From the NCBI GenBank assembly GCA_964036275.1, contig OZ038433.1:11337446-11401445 (forward strand): 64,000 bases of DNA, given 5' to 3'. This document shows positions 1 to 21,599 of the stretch, piece by piece. The notes under the pieces are model-generated. The model was not told the DNA's origin. It did not search any database and saw nothing but the letters and a program-made list of their open reading frames with translations. This DNA is from Litoditis marina (Eukaryota > Nematoda > Chromadorea > Rhabditida > Rhabditidae). Numbering within the stretch: position 1 is the stretch's first letter; the number at the start of each line of letters is the position of its first letter. Made by a program: the position numbers and the translations under genes.

Positions 1-267
1 GTGTGCGAGCCGTCCGAGTTACAGAACGATACGGTGATTTTTACCCAGTCTGCAGCTGTGGGAATAGTTTGAGTGCTGTGTTTCGTAAATTTCCCAAGTG
101 CGCCTAAAACGTTCAAAATCAGATGAATTTCGCAATTTGCGTTACAGCCTACAGTAGTTTTTGCGATTGAACTCGTATTGAGCTCCGTCCACAAAGTTTT
201 TGTGGTGGGACACTGTATCCTACTGCAATTAGTTCATCGGAAACGCCGTGAACTGTATTCTGTTCAG
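1..267. other. Intron or upstream sequence of the left zinc-finger gene; no gene seen
   Basis: AT-rich sequence ending in the acceptor TGTTCAG at 261-267. By comparison with the right-hand paralog this should be the intron before the exon carrying the third finger, so the four 5' exons of the left copy should lie outside the window. I see nothing else supportable here. Confidence 0.5.
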
Positions 268-10114
<9,847 letters not shown>

Positions 10115-11967
10115 ATCTTCCCAGAGTTCAACTGGTACTACTGCAGATTTCAGTACTTTTTTAGTACTTTCTTAGTACGTTTCAGTACCTTCTTAGTACA
10201 TTTCATACTTTGTAGTACTTTTTAGTACATAGTACTTTTGTAGTACATTTCGGTTTTTCGTAGTGCATTTCAGTACTTTTATATGAAATTTAAGTTTGTA
10301 TTTATGACAGTTTTCGTGATTTTGTAGTTTCTATCAATCTTTACCGCAGTCTACTTGCATTCTTTTCATTTTTCTCAGGACTTCTGTCAGATTTAGATAT
10401 ATATGGTATTCAGCATGTAATGGTAATCAAAACTAAGGTAACCAAAAAAGGAGCCTTTATCAGGGTATGTGTTACCGGTCGGCCTTTGTGTTGTGTTTTC
10501 TTGGAAAGTTGTTTCTCGATAAATCAATCTCACCTAATTCACGAGTATGAGTGTTATTAATAATTGTTTTCATGCAATTCTTCAGAATAGTGCATGTTTT
10601 TCTGATATGTGTTGTGTTTCCGATTGTTTTCTTGTTGCAATGAATTGTATTTTCACGTTAAATTCTCGAAAAAGGTGAAAATTAAAGGGCGGACGCTACC
10701 GTAAGATATTTCAAAACTGTGACATCGAGGCACCTGCTAGTCCTTCTTTAAAGTAGGACGATTATGTGGACCAAAAATGTATTGCAGTTTAAATGACTGA
10801 AGCATTGCGATTGGACTACATAATCGTCCTTCTTTAACTTCTTTAAGTCTTTTTCCAAATAAAACCCGAATGTAAACAGGTTTCAGGTTTGAAAAGGCGA
10901 AATCGTGGCAGAATCTGTTTTCGAAGAGGCGAAGTCTCGGCAAAACTTGTTAAAAAAATTAAGCTTGATCAGTTGAGAATTTAAAAAGCAGTTCCCTAGT
11001 ATTGCTTTCACTTGGATTTCTGATTTTTGAGCGAACTTCTTCGACTGTTCGAGAGCCCTGGTTTTTACACTGAACAATACATATAGTCTGTTTCACGCAA
11101 CGATAGCCCTCTACAGTGAGATTGAAAATCTTTCGAGTAAATTTTTCATATCTTGTAGGTATTATGAATAGTTTAAACTTCCTGATTTCGTTTTCCACAC
11201 TGTTTACTACAAGCATAAAAAACCGTGAATCTAAAAGTCTGTTTTGTGGTTAAATAAATGCCATTGAACATTCGAAACATTACTGTAGAAAGTTATCGAT
11301 CGGTGAAATAGAGTATACAACTAATTTCTACCAGAAATTTGCCTTCTTAACACTTTTCCATAATTGATGAGAAGTATCTTGAACTGTGATCAAATCACAA
11401 TTGTAGTTTGATCTCGCTACCAACCATAATTCACTTATATCGACCGGACAGGAGTGGCATCAAAAACTACAAACACAGCGGAATAGAACATTTACCGTAT
11501 CAGCTTGTTTAAAAAAGCGAAACTTATGAAGAACCCCTTATTGGAGATACTAGTACAGGAATACGTACATCAAATAAATCTATCTACAGTAATTGTAAAT
11601 CGTGATCATATCGCAAGTAGAACTCCGCATATTCGAGAGGCTCCGAGTATTTCTGAAACATCGTAAGTAAGGAACAATAGAAGAAGTGATCAAACTCCAT
11701 TGTAGTTTGATCATGGTACATGCTTAAAGTTACGGATTTTTGACCCGACAAGATCAAACTACAAAAACACCGGGATAAAGCGAAGGACGAACTGTATAAG
11801 TTGTATTTTTTACAAATTTTCATTCATTTATATATTTAATACGCTCGAGGCGCGCTAAACGAGAAATACGACCACTACTCTCCCCTATCTTTTACTCAAC
11901 TATTCTCGACAACTCATTATTCAAAAAATGAAAATAATAGTCAATGCTTATGGAGAATACATAGTTT
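10115..11967. other. Left gene downstream region, no gene seen
   Basis: After the stop at 10114 there are degenerate TAGTACTTTT repeats (10128-10290), which reappear as the reverse complement beyond the right-hand stops (39170-39270, 42830-42890). Next comes a shortened TTAA palindrome. A dispersed family containing TTGTAGTTTGATC and ACTACAAACACAGCGG follows (11385-11500, 11585-11800). From about 11830 sequence is ordinary until the satellite. No convincing exon; a short open patch at 10880-10970 is repetitive. Confidence 0.55.
10748..10837. mobile_element. TTAA-ended palindromic MITE, internally deleted copy 4
   Basis: 90 bp. Both TTAA ends are present but part of the left arm next to the loop is missing (GTGGACC joins directly to AAAAATGTATTG). 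Confidence 0.7.
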
Positions 11968-14900
11968 ATACGAGATACGGCGCAACAAGGGCTAGAGAGA
12001 AGAGAGCCTAGAGAAATCTGAGGTCAGATAGTTCCGCATAATTCTACCCATACGAGATACGGCGCAACGAGGGCTAGAGAAAAGAGAGCATAGAGAAATC
12101 TGAGGTTAGACAGTTCCGCATAAATCTACCCATACGAGATACGGCGCAACAAGGGCTAGAGAAAAGAGAGCATAGAGAAATCTGAGGTTAGACAGTTCCG
12201 CATAAATCTACCCATACGAGATACGGCGCAACGAGGGCTAGAGAAAAGAGAGCATAGAGAAATCTGAGGTCAGACAGTTCCGCATAATTCTACCCATACG
12301 AGATACGGCGCAACGAGGGCTAGAGAAAAGAGAGCATAGAGAAATCTGAGGTTAGACAGTTCCGCATAAATCTACCCATACGAGATACGGCGCAACAAGG
12401 GCTAGAGAGAAGAGAGCCTAGAGAAATCTGAGGTCAGACAGTTCCGCATAATTCTACCCATACGAGATACGGCGCAACGAGGGCTAGAGAAAAGAGAGCA
12501 TAGAGAAATCTGAGGTCAGACAGTTCCGCATAATTCTACCCATACGAGATACGGCGCAACGAGGGCTAGAGAAAAGAGAGCATAGAGAAATCTGAGGTCA
12601 GACAGTTCCGCATAATTCTACCCATACGAGATACGGCGCAACGAGGGCTAGAGAAGAGAGAGCATAGAGAAATCTGAGGTCAGACAGTTCCGCATAATTC
12701 TACCCATACGAGATACGGCGCAACGAGGGCTAGAGAAAAGAGAGCATAGAGAAATCTGAGGTCAGACAGTTCCGCATAATTCTACCCATACGAGATACGA
12801 CGAAACGAGGGCTAGAGAAAAGAGAGCATAGAGAAATCTGAGGTCAGACAGTTCCGCATAATTCTACCCATACGAGATACGGCGCAACGAGGGCTAGAGA
12901 AAAGAGAGCATAGAGAAATCTGAGGTTAGACAGTTCCGCATAAATCTACCCATACGAGATACGGCGCAACAAGGGCTAGAGAGAAGAGAGCCTAGATAAA
13001 TCTGAGGTCAGACAGTTCCGCATAATTCTACCCATACGAGATACGGCGCAACGAGGTCTAGAGAAAAGAGAGCATAGAGAAATCTGAGGTTAGACAGTTC
13101 CGCATAATTCTACCCATACGAGATACGGCGCAACGAGAGCTAGAGAAAAGAGAGCATAGAGAAATCTGAGGTCAGACAGTTCCGCATAATTCTACCCATA
13201 CGAGATACGGCGCAACGAGGGCTAGAGAAAAGAGAGCATAGAGAAATCTGAGGTTAGACAGTTCCGCATAATTCTACCCATACGAGATACGGCGCAACGA
13301 GGGCTAGAGAAAAGAGAGCATAGAGAAATCTGAGGTTAGACAGTTCCGCATAATTCTACCCATACGAGATACGGCGCAACGAGGGCTAGAGAAAAGAGAG
13401 CATAGAGAAATCTGAGGTTAGACAGTTCCGCATAAATCTACCCATACGAGATACGGCGCAACAAGGACTAGAGAGAAGAGAGCCTAGAGAAATCTGAGGT
13501 CAGACAGTTCCACATAATTCTACCCATACGAGATACGGCGCAACGAGGGCTAGAGAAAAGAGAGCATAGAGAAATCTGAGGTTAGACAGTTCCGCATAAA
13601 TCTACCCATACGAGATACGGCGCAACAAGGGCTAGAGAGAAGAGAGCCTAGAGAAATCTGAGGTCAGACAGTTCCGCATAATTCTACCCATACGAGATAC
13701 GGCACAACAAGGGCTAGAGAAAATAGAGCCTAGAGAAATCTGAGGTTAGACAGTTCCGCATAAATCTACCCATACGAGATACGGCGCAACGAGGGCTAGA
13801 GAAAAGAGAGCATAGAGAAATCTGAGGTTAGACAGTTCCGCATAAATCTACCCATACGAGATACGGCGCAACAAGGGCTAGAGAGAAGAGAGCATAGAGA
13901 AATCTGAGGCTAGACAGTTCCGCATAAATCTACCCATACGAGATACGGCGCAACAAGGGCTAGAGAGAAGAGAGCCTAGAGAAATCTGAGGTTAGACAGT
14001 TCCGCATAATTCTACCCATACGAGATACGGCGCAACGAGGGCTAGAGAAAAGAGAGCATAGAGAAATCTGAGGTTAGACAGTTCCGCATAAATCTACCCA
14101 TACGAGATACGGCACAACAAGGGCTAGAGAAAAGAGAGCATAGAGAAATCTCAGGTCAGACAGTTCCTTATAAATCTACCCATACGAGATACGGCGCAAC
14201 GAGGGCTAGAGAAAAGAGAGCATAGAGAAATCTGAGGTTAGACAGTTGCGCATAATTCTACCCATACGAGATACGGCGCAACGAGGGCTAGAGAAAAGAG
14301 AGCATAGAGAAATCTGAGGTTAGACAGTTCCGCATAAATCTACCCATACGAGATACGGCGCAACAAGGGCTAGAGAGAAGAGAGCCTAGAGAAATCTGAG
14401 GTTAGACAGTTCCGCATAATTCTACCCATACGAGATACGGCGCAACGAGGGCTAGAGAAAAGAGAGCCTAGAGAAATCTGAGGTTAGACAGTTCCGCATA
14501 ATTCTACCCATACGAGATACGGCGCAACGAGGGCTAGAGAAAAGAGAGCATAGAGAAATCTGAGGTCAGACAGTTCCGCATAATTCTACCCATACGAGAT
14601 ACGGCGCAACGAGGGCTAGAGAAAAGAGAGCATAGAGAAATCTGAGGTTAGACAGTTCCGCATAATTCTACCCATACGAGATACGGCGCAACGAGGGCTA
14701 GAGAAAAGAGAGCATAGAGAAATCTGAGGTTAGACAGTTCCGCATAATTCTACCCATACGAGATACGGCGCAACGAGGGCTAGAGAAAAGAGAGCATAGA
14801 GAAATCTGAGGTTAGACAGTTCCGCATAAATCTACCCATACGAGATACGGCGCAACAAGGGCTAGAGAGAAGAGAGCCTAGAGAAATCTGAGGTCAGACA

Positions 14901-16280
14901 GTTCCGCATAATTCTACTCATACGAGATACGGCGCAACGAGGGCTAGAGAAAAGAGAGCATAGAGAACTCTGAGGTTAGACAGTTCCGCATAATTCTACC
15001 CATACGAGATACGGCGCAACGAGGGCTAGAGAAAAGAGAGCATAGAGAAATCTGAGGTTAGACAGTTCCGCATAAATCTACCCATACGAGATACGGCGCA
15101 ACAAGGGCTAGAGAGAAGAGAGCCTAGAGAAATCTGAGATTAGACAGTTCCGCATAATTCTACCCATACGAGATACGGCGCAACGAGGGCTAGAGAAAAG
15201 AGAGCATAGAGAAATCTGAGGTTAGACAGTTCCGCATAAATCTACCCATACGAGATACGGCACAACAAGGGCTAGAGAAAAGAGAGCATAGAGAAATCTG
15301 AGGTTAGACAGTTCCGCATAATTCTACCCATACGAGATACGGCGCAACGAGGGCTAGAGAAAAGAGAGCCTAGAGAAATCTGAGGTTGGACAGTTCCGCA
15401 TAAATCTACCCATACGAGATACGGCGCAACAAGGGCTAGAGAGAAGAGAGCCTAGAGAAATCTGAGGTTAGACAGTTCCGCATAATTCTACCCATACGAG
15501 ATACGGCGCAACGAGGGCTAGAGAAAAGAGAGCCTAGAGAAATCTGAGGTTAGACAGTTCCGCATAAATCTACCCATACGAGATACGGCACAACAAGGGC
15601 TAGAGAAAATAGAGCCTAGAGAAATCTGAGGTTAGACAGTTCCGCATAAATCTACCCATACGAGATACGGCGCAACGAGGGCTAGAGAAAAGAGAGCATA
15701 GAGAAATCTGAGGTTAGACAGTTCCGCATAAATCTACCCATACGAGATACGGCGCAACAAGGGCTAGAGAGAAGAGAGCATAGAGAAATCTGAGGCTAGA
15801 CAGTTCCGCATAAATCTACCCATACGAGATACGGCGCAACAAGGGCTAGAGAGAAGAGAGCCTAGAGAAATCTGAGGTTAGACAGTTCCGCATAATTCTA
15901 CCCATACGAGATACGGCGCAACGAGGGCTAGAGAAAAGAGAGCATAGAGAAATCTGAGGTTAGACAGTTCCGCATAAATCTACCCATACGAGATACGGCA
16001 CAACAAGGGCTAGAGAAAAGAGAGCATAGAGAAATCTCAGGTCAGACAGTTCCTTATAAATCTACCCATACGAGATACGGCGCAACGAGGGCTAGAGAAA
16101 AGAGAGCATAGAGAAATCTGAGGTTAGACAGTTCCGCATAATTCTACCCATACGAGATACGGCGCAACGAGGGCTAGAGAAAAGAGAGCATAGAGAAATC
16201 TGAGGTTAGACAGTTCCGCATAAATCTACCCATACGAGATACGGCGCAACGAGGGCTAGAGAAAAGAGAGCATAGAGAAA
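11968..16280. repeat. 82-bp satellite array, first block (about 52 monomers)
   Basis: The monomer contains TACCCATACGAGATACGGCG, GGGCTAGAGAAAAGAGAGCA and ATCTGAGGTTAGACAGTTCC. Phase is an exact 82 bp over many lines (for example TACGAGATAC at 12051, 12133, 12215). Variant monomers recur in order: the rare AAATAGAGCC form at 13721 and 15607 and the CCTTATAAAT form at 14167 and 16053 are each 1886 bp apart, a 23-monomer higher-order repeat. The block stops at GAGAAA, where the Helitron-like insertion begins. Confidence 0.97.
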
Positions 16281-17116
16281 TCCCCGCTCCTATATACAAT
16301 GCAGTAAGCAACGCGGACAACGCACCGAAGATGCACCCGTCCGAAATTCTGCCGCGCTCCACACAGGGAGTGTGCGCCCTAACAAGGGCGCGCACAATGG
16401 AAAAGTACGGTTATAATGTGATGATAAAGTTTTTTTTGAGTGCTCCATTTTGCATCCTCGCATACCGAATTTTAAAAATTTTCGGAACGTGTGATGCTCA
16501 TAACTTCAAAGCTTGATAAAAGGGTCGTGCAAATTCAAACGGGCCAAAGAATCATGTACTACTAATCTACAACGAGCTATTCCGTCCAAATCACTCATTT
16601 ACACCTACCATTATTTAACACTAATATTGATTATCGATTATTTACCTAGGGCGTTTTCAACGAAAATTTCACTTTTAAAACGTGTTTTTCTCGAAAAACG
16701 CCCCTCTAACTCCTATTTTGAACACAACTTTTCCATAGCAGAATTTCGTGATCTACATTTTAACGTGCGCGAAATTTGCATATCTTGTGAATTTCGCCCG
16801 TAAATTGGACAATACGGACCAAAAATCCGTTATTTTTGATTTGGGAGCTTCGTTTTCATTGGAATCGTCTAATTTTTGACATACCACATGAGAGCCCTAT
16901 TCGAAATCTACCATGAACTTTTGAACGGAAACAGTGCACGAAATCGTGCATTATTCGTGCACTCGTTCCGTACCTTGATGCACAATGAAAATCGTACAAT
17001 TTAAAGCACACCAATGAATTTCTCATACTCGATTTACCCCATAACAGGGACATATTCAAGTTTCAACACCATATAACCGAGATATAGCCGTTTTAAAAAT
17101 TTAAAATGGAAAACCA
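16281..17116 (+). repeat. 836-bp unit, copy 1
   Basis: Starts TCCCCGCTCCTATATACAAT and ends AATGGAAAACCA. The three copies in the window appear identical in the stretches I compared; the small open frames inside are identical in all three. They are non-coding by appearance. Confidence 0.85.
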
Positions 17117-17952
17117 TCCCCGCTCCTATATACAATGCAGTAAGCAACGCGGACAACGCACCGAAGATGCACCCGTCCGAAATTCTGCCGCGCTCCACAC
17201 AGGGAGTGTGCGCCCTAACAAGGGCGCGCACAATGGAAAAGTACGGTTATAATGTGATGATAAAGTTTTTTTTGAGTGCTCCATTTTGCATCCTCGCATA
17301 CCGAATTTTAAAAATTTTCGGAACGTGTGATGCTCATAACTTCAAAGCTTGATAAAAGGGTCGTGCAAATTCAAACGGGCCAAAGAATCATGTACTACTA
17401 ATCTACAACGAGCTATTCCGTCCAAATCACTCATTTACACCTACCATTATTTAACACTAATATTGATTATCGATTATTTACCTAGGGCGTTTTCAACGAA
17501 AATTTCACTTTTAAAACGTGTTTTTCTCGAAAAACGCCCCTCTAACTCCTATTTTGAACACAACTTTTCCATAGCAGAATTTCGTGATCTACATTTTAAC
17601 GTGCGCGAAATTTGCATATCTTGTGAATTTCGCCCGTAAATTGGACAATACGGACCAAAAATCCGTTATTTTTGATTTGGGAGCTTCGTTTTCATTGGAA
17701 TCGTCTAATTTTTGACATACCACATGAGAGCCCTATTCGAAATCTACCATGAACTTTTGAACGGAAACAGTGCACGAAATCGTGCATTATTCGTGCACTC
17801 GTTCCGTACCTTGATGCACAATGAAAATCGTACAATTTAAAGCACACCAATGAATTTCTCATACTCGATTTACCCCATAACAGGGACATATTCAAGTTTC
17901 AACACCATATAACCGAGATATAGCCGTTTTAAAAATTTAAAATGGAAAACCA
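17117..17952 (+). repeat. 836-bp unit, copy 2
   Basis: Directly abuts copy 1 head to tail, with the same start and end words. Confidence 0.85.
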
Positions 17953-18949
17953 TCCCCTTGGGGTCATATACAATCGTAATTGTAATTCAAGAAAACGTTG
18001 CACGCTGTACAACGTTGCACAGCGTTTGCGGAGCTTCATTTCAGGAAAAATGCCATAACTTGCTTAAAAATTCATATATTCCAAAAAACTTTTTTTTGTT
18101 TCGTATCTACATTAAGAGAGCTATTCGAATATCATAAAAATAATTGAATACAACTCATTCTCTGTTGAGTTTTCGATCAGAATGACATTTGACGCGCTAA
18201 TCAAAGCTCTGTATGATTAGAAACCTTAGTATTAGAACGTATTTAATATGAAAATAATTTGATGGACTACAACGTAAGAAGGTCTCATCTTTCCAATGAA
18301 AAAACTTCTAAATTCCTAAACTTCGTAGTTTTTGAGAAACTGGCTCTCTTTTAAAAATTTCCGGTTTCACCATTTTGACACGCCTTGAAAACTGAGTCGT
18401 AACTCATGTCAATTGTGACGTAATCAGTTGAAGTTTGTTTCTCTCCCTTGCCTGGAACCTCTTCTTTCCAAAAATTTCCACAAATTTTTGTTATAATGAT
18501 TGAGTCGTGCGTCACGAGTTGTTTTTCACGAAAAAGGCCGCAAATTTTCAGTAAAAATGCTCGTGTTCAGTCAGTTTTAAACATTTTTCCATAAAATGAA
18601 AAGCATGTAACTCAAAACTCACTTATGAAAAAGGAAATAATACTCATTTCTTGTGTAAGTCAATATGAAAAATGTTAGTACCTTATTGTTTAGGCCGGAC
18701 TGCACCAAACAGTTTTAACTTGAACACAACAAATCAATCATTATCTGGTAGAGAAACTTATCATGTATGTCTCTGTGGATAAAACTATCTACATGAAGAG
18801 TCCATCAAGATCGTGAAACTTAGCGCGCAGCCAAATGAAGGTGTGCATAGCTGGCGTTTACTGTGCCATAGGCACTGTGGGGCAGCGTAATTAGCAATTA
18901 TAATAACGACCACATCCTTGCTATGTAAAACACAAATCATAGTCAGCCA

Positions 18950-20420
18950 TGTTGGGCAGCTTGTAACGATAGCGCATGTTTTACTACCTCAACGAACTAC
19001 GTTGGCAGGCCTTACAAAAAAGGTGAAACATTTTAGCAGTAAGTTGGCACGTGTTAAATTCAACAAAGTACGTTGGCAGGCCTTACAATACGTAAAACAT
19101 TTCAGGAGTAAGTAAGCACGTTTAAGGAAAGACGTGGGCAGGCCTCAAAAAACGTGGAACATTCTAGCAGTAAGTTAGCACGTGTTAACTTCAACAAAAC
19201 TCGCTGGCAGGCCCCACAGTAACGTGAACATTTTCTGCAGGCTAACATACGTTGGCAGGTCTTACAAATACGTGAACTTCTTTGGCAGGCCATTGGCACG
19301 CGTTAATATTAACAAAATTCGCTGGCAGGCCTTTCAATAATGTGAACATTTTCTGCAGGCTAACATACGTTGGCAGGTCTTACAATTACGTGAACATATT
19401 TTGCAGGCTAACAGACGTTGGCAGGCCTTACAATAACGTGAACACTTTCTGCAGGCTAACATACGTTGGCAGGCCTTACAATAACGTGAACACTTTCTGC
19501 AGGCTAACATACGTTGGCAGGCCTTACAATAACGTGAACACTTTCTGCAGGCTAACATACGTTGGCAGGCCTTACAACAACGTGAACATTTTCTGCAGGC
19601 TAACATACATTGGCGGTCGTTACACTTACGTAAACATTTTGTGCAGAACACCACACTTTGGCAGGCCTTACAATTACGTGAACATATTTTGCAGGCTAAC
19701 AGACGTTGGCAGGCCTTACAATTACGTGATCATCTTTTGCAGGCTAACATACGTTAGCAGGCCTTACAATTACGTGAACATTTTTAGGACAACATACTTT
19801 GGCAGGCCTTACAACTACATGAACATATTTGTAGGTCCTACAATTACGTGGACGTTTTTGTAGAACAGCATACGTAGGCAGGCCTTACAACTACGTAAAC
19901 ATTTTTGCAGGCCAACATACGTTAGCAGACCTTACACTTACGTGAACATTTTAGGGCAACATACGTTAACAGGCTTTACAACTACGTCAACATTTGTTGT
20001 AGGACAACCTACGCTAGCAGGTCTTACAATTACGTGAACATATTTGTAGGCCTTACAATTACGTGGACGTTATTATAGAAAAACATACGTTGGCAGGCCT
20101 TACAACTAAGTAAATATTGTTGTAGGGAATAACACATTGTCAGGCTGTGCACGTACAATAAGTCCCGTGTTGAATTCAACGAAATACGTGAGCAGGTTTT
20201 TACAAAAAACGTTAAAATTTAAGCAGTAAGTTAGCACGCTTTAAATTCAATGAAATACGTGGGCAGGCTATACAAAAACGGGAAACATTTCAGCAGTAAG
20301 TGCACACGCGTTAACTTCAACATCACACGTTCGCAGACCTCGCAACTACGCGAAATTCGTTGACAGCACGCGTTACAGGAAAATTTGGTGACAGGCTTCG
20401 TACTCAAATAAAGCTCTTTG
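18950..20420. repeat. 48-bp minisatellite inside Helitron-like element I
   Basis: The core 19330-19610 repeats every 48 bp (AACACTTTCTGCAGGCTAAC at 19441 and 19489). Flanking copies back to 18950 and on to 20420 are more degenerate, with TACGTTGGCAGGCCTTACAA as a common word. Because 48 is a multiple of three, long open frames appear on both strands (19282-19863 and 19654-19334). They are repeat artefacts. Confidence 0.85.
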
Positions 20421-20527
20421 GCATGCCGTTGACACAAATCAATTTTTTTACTATACGGAACACAATATAGGCCTATTCGGTATCATTTTTCATGAAATTT
20501 TCGAGTGATCTATATGATTTACAACTG

Positions 20528-20548
20528 CTAGACGCCGCAGGCGTCTAG
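20528..20548 (+). other. Terminal hairpin of Helitron-like element I
   Basis: Nine-base arms CTAGACGCC and GGCGTCTAG around GCA, preceded by GATTTACAACTG. An identical 21-nt hairpin with similar preceding 70 bp ends element II. Confidence 0.8.
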
Positions 20549-21384
20549 TCCCCGCTCCTATATACAATGCAGTAAGCAACGCGGACAACGCACCGAAGAT
20601 GCACCCGTCCGAAATTCTGCCGCGCTCCACACAGGGAGTGTGCGCCCTAACAAGGGCGCGCACAATGGAAAAGTACGGTTATAATGTGATGATAAAGTTT
20701 TTTTTGAGTGCTCCATTTTGCATCCTCGCATACCGAATTTTAAAAATTTTCGGAACGTGTGATGCTCATAACTTCAAAGCTTGATAAAAGGGTCGTGCAA
20801 ATTCAAACGGGCCAAAGAATCATGTACTACTAATCTACAACGAGCTATTCCGTCCAAATCACTCATTTACACCTACCATTATTTAACACTAATATTGATT
20901 ATCGATTATTTACCTAGGGCGTTTTCAACGAAAATTTCACTTTTAAAACGTGTTTTTCTCGAAAAACGCCCCTCTAACTCCTATTTTGAACACAACTTTT
21001 CCATAGCAGAATTTCGTGATCTACATTTTAACGTGCGCGAAATTTGCATATCTTGTGAATTTCGCCCGTAAATTGGACAATACGGACCAAAAATCCGTTA
21101 TTTTTGATTTGGGAGCTTCGTTTTCATTGGAATCGTCTAATTTTTGACATACCACATGAGAGCCCTATTCGAAATCTACCATGAACTTTTGAACGGAAAC
21201 AGTGCACGAAATCGTGCATTATTCGTGCACTCGTTCCGTACCTTGATGCACAATGAAAATCGTACAATTTAAAGCACACCAATGAATTTCTCATACTCGA
21301 TTTACCCCATAACAGGGACATATTCAAGTTTCAACACCATATAACCGAGATATAGCCGTTTTAAAAATTTAAAATGGAAAACCA
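20549..21384 (+). repeat. 836-bp unit, copy 3
   Basis: Same limits as copies 1 and 2 (TCCCCGCTCC to GGAAAACCA) and apparently identical in sequence, although separated from them by the 2.6-kb A segment. Confidence 0.85.
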
Positions 21385-21599
21385 TCCCCTCCTCCTTCAT
21401 ACAATGCAATTGTCACACCTTGTCATGAACTGTTGTTCTGAAGCGGACAACGCACCCAGGATGCACCCGGCTGACCCAGCTAGAAATTCTGCCGCGCTCC
21501 ACCCAAGGCCATTATGCGCTCTAACAGGAGCGCGCACAAAAGCAAAGTACGGTATTGTAGAGCTCACTATTGAGTACCGTAATAAAAAATTACTTCAAT

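Larger units (their letters stand above)
16281..20548 (+). mobile_element. Helitron-like element I with internal satellites (non-autonomous)
   Basis: Begins TCCCCGCTCC directly after an A of the satellite, and ends with the hairpin CTAGACGCC-GCA-GGCGTCTAG, whose last four bases are CTAG, followed by T. It has no terminal inverted repeats and no target duplication, as known for Helitrons, which insert between A and T. Inside are two tandem 836-bp units, then a third segment (from 17953, again starting TCCCC) holding a 48-bp minisatellite. No Rep/helicase reading frame is present. Strand is set by the 3' hairpin. Hairpin placement flush with the end is unlike the textbook form (hairpin about 10 nt inside), so a Helentron-type or other fold-back origin remains possible. 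Confidence 0.62.

Noticed and set aside
16331..17639. Identical small proteins of 61 and 96 codons in each 836-bp unit
   Set aside because: Identity only reflects the DNA repeat; the frames overlap others on the opposite strand and have no family features.
19282..19863. 193-aa repetitive protein
   Set aside because: The open frame follows from a 48-bp repeat being a multiple of three; the opposite strand is open as well and no splice or start context supports it.
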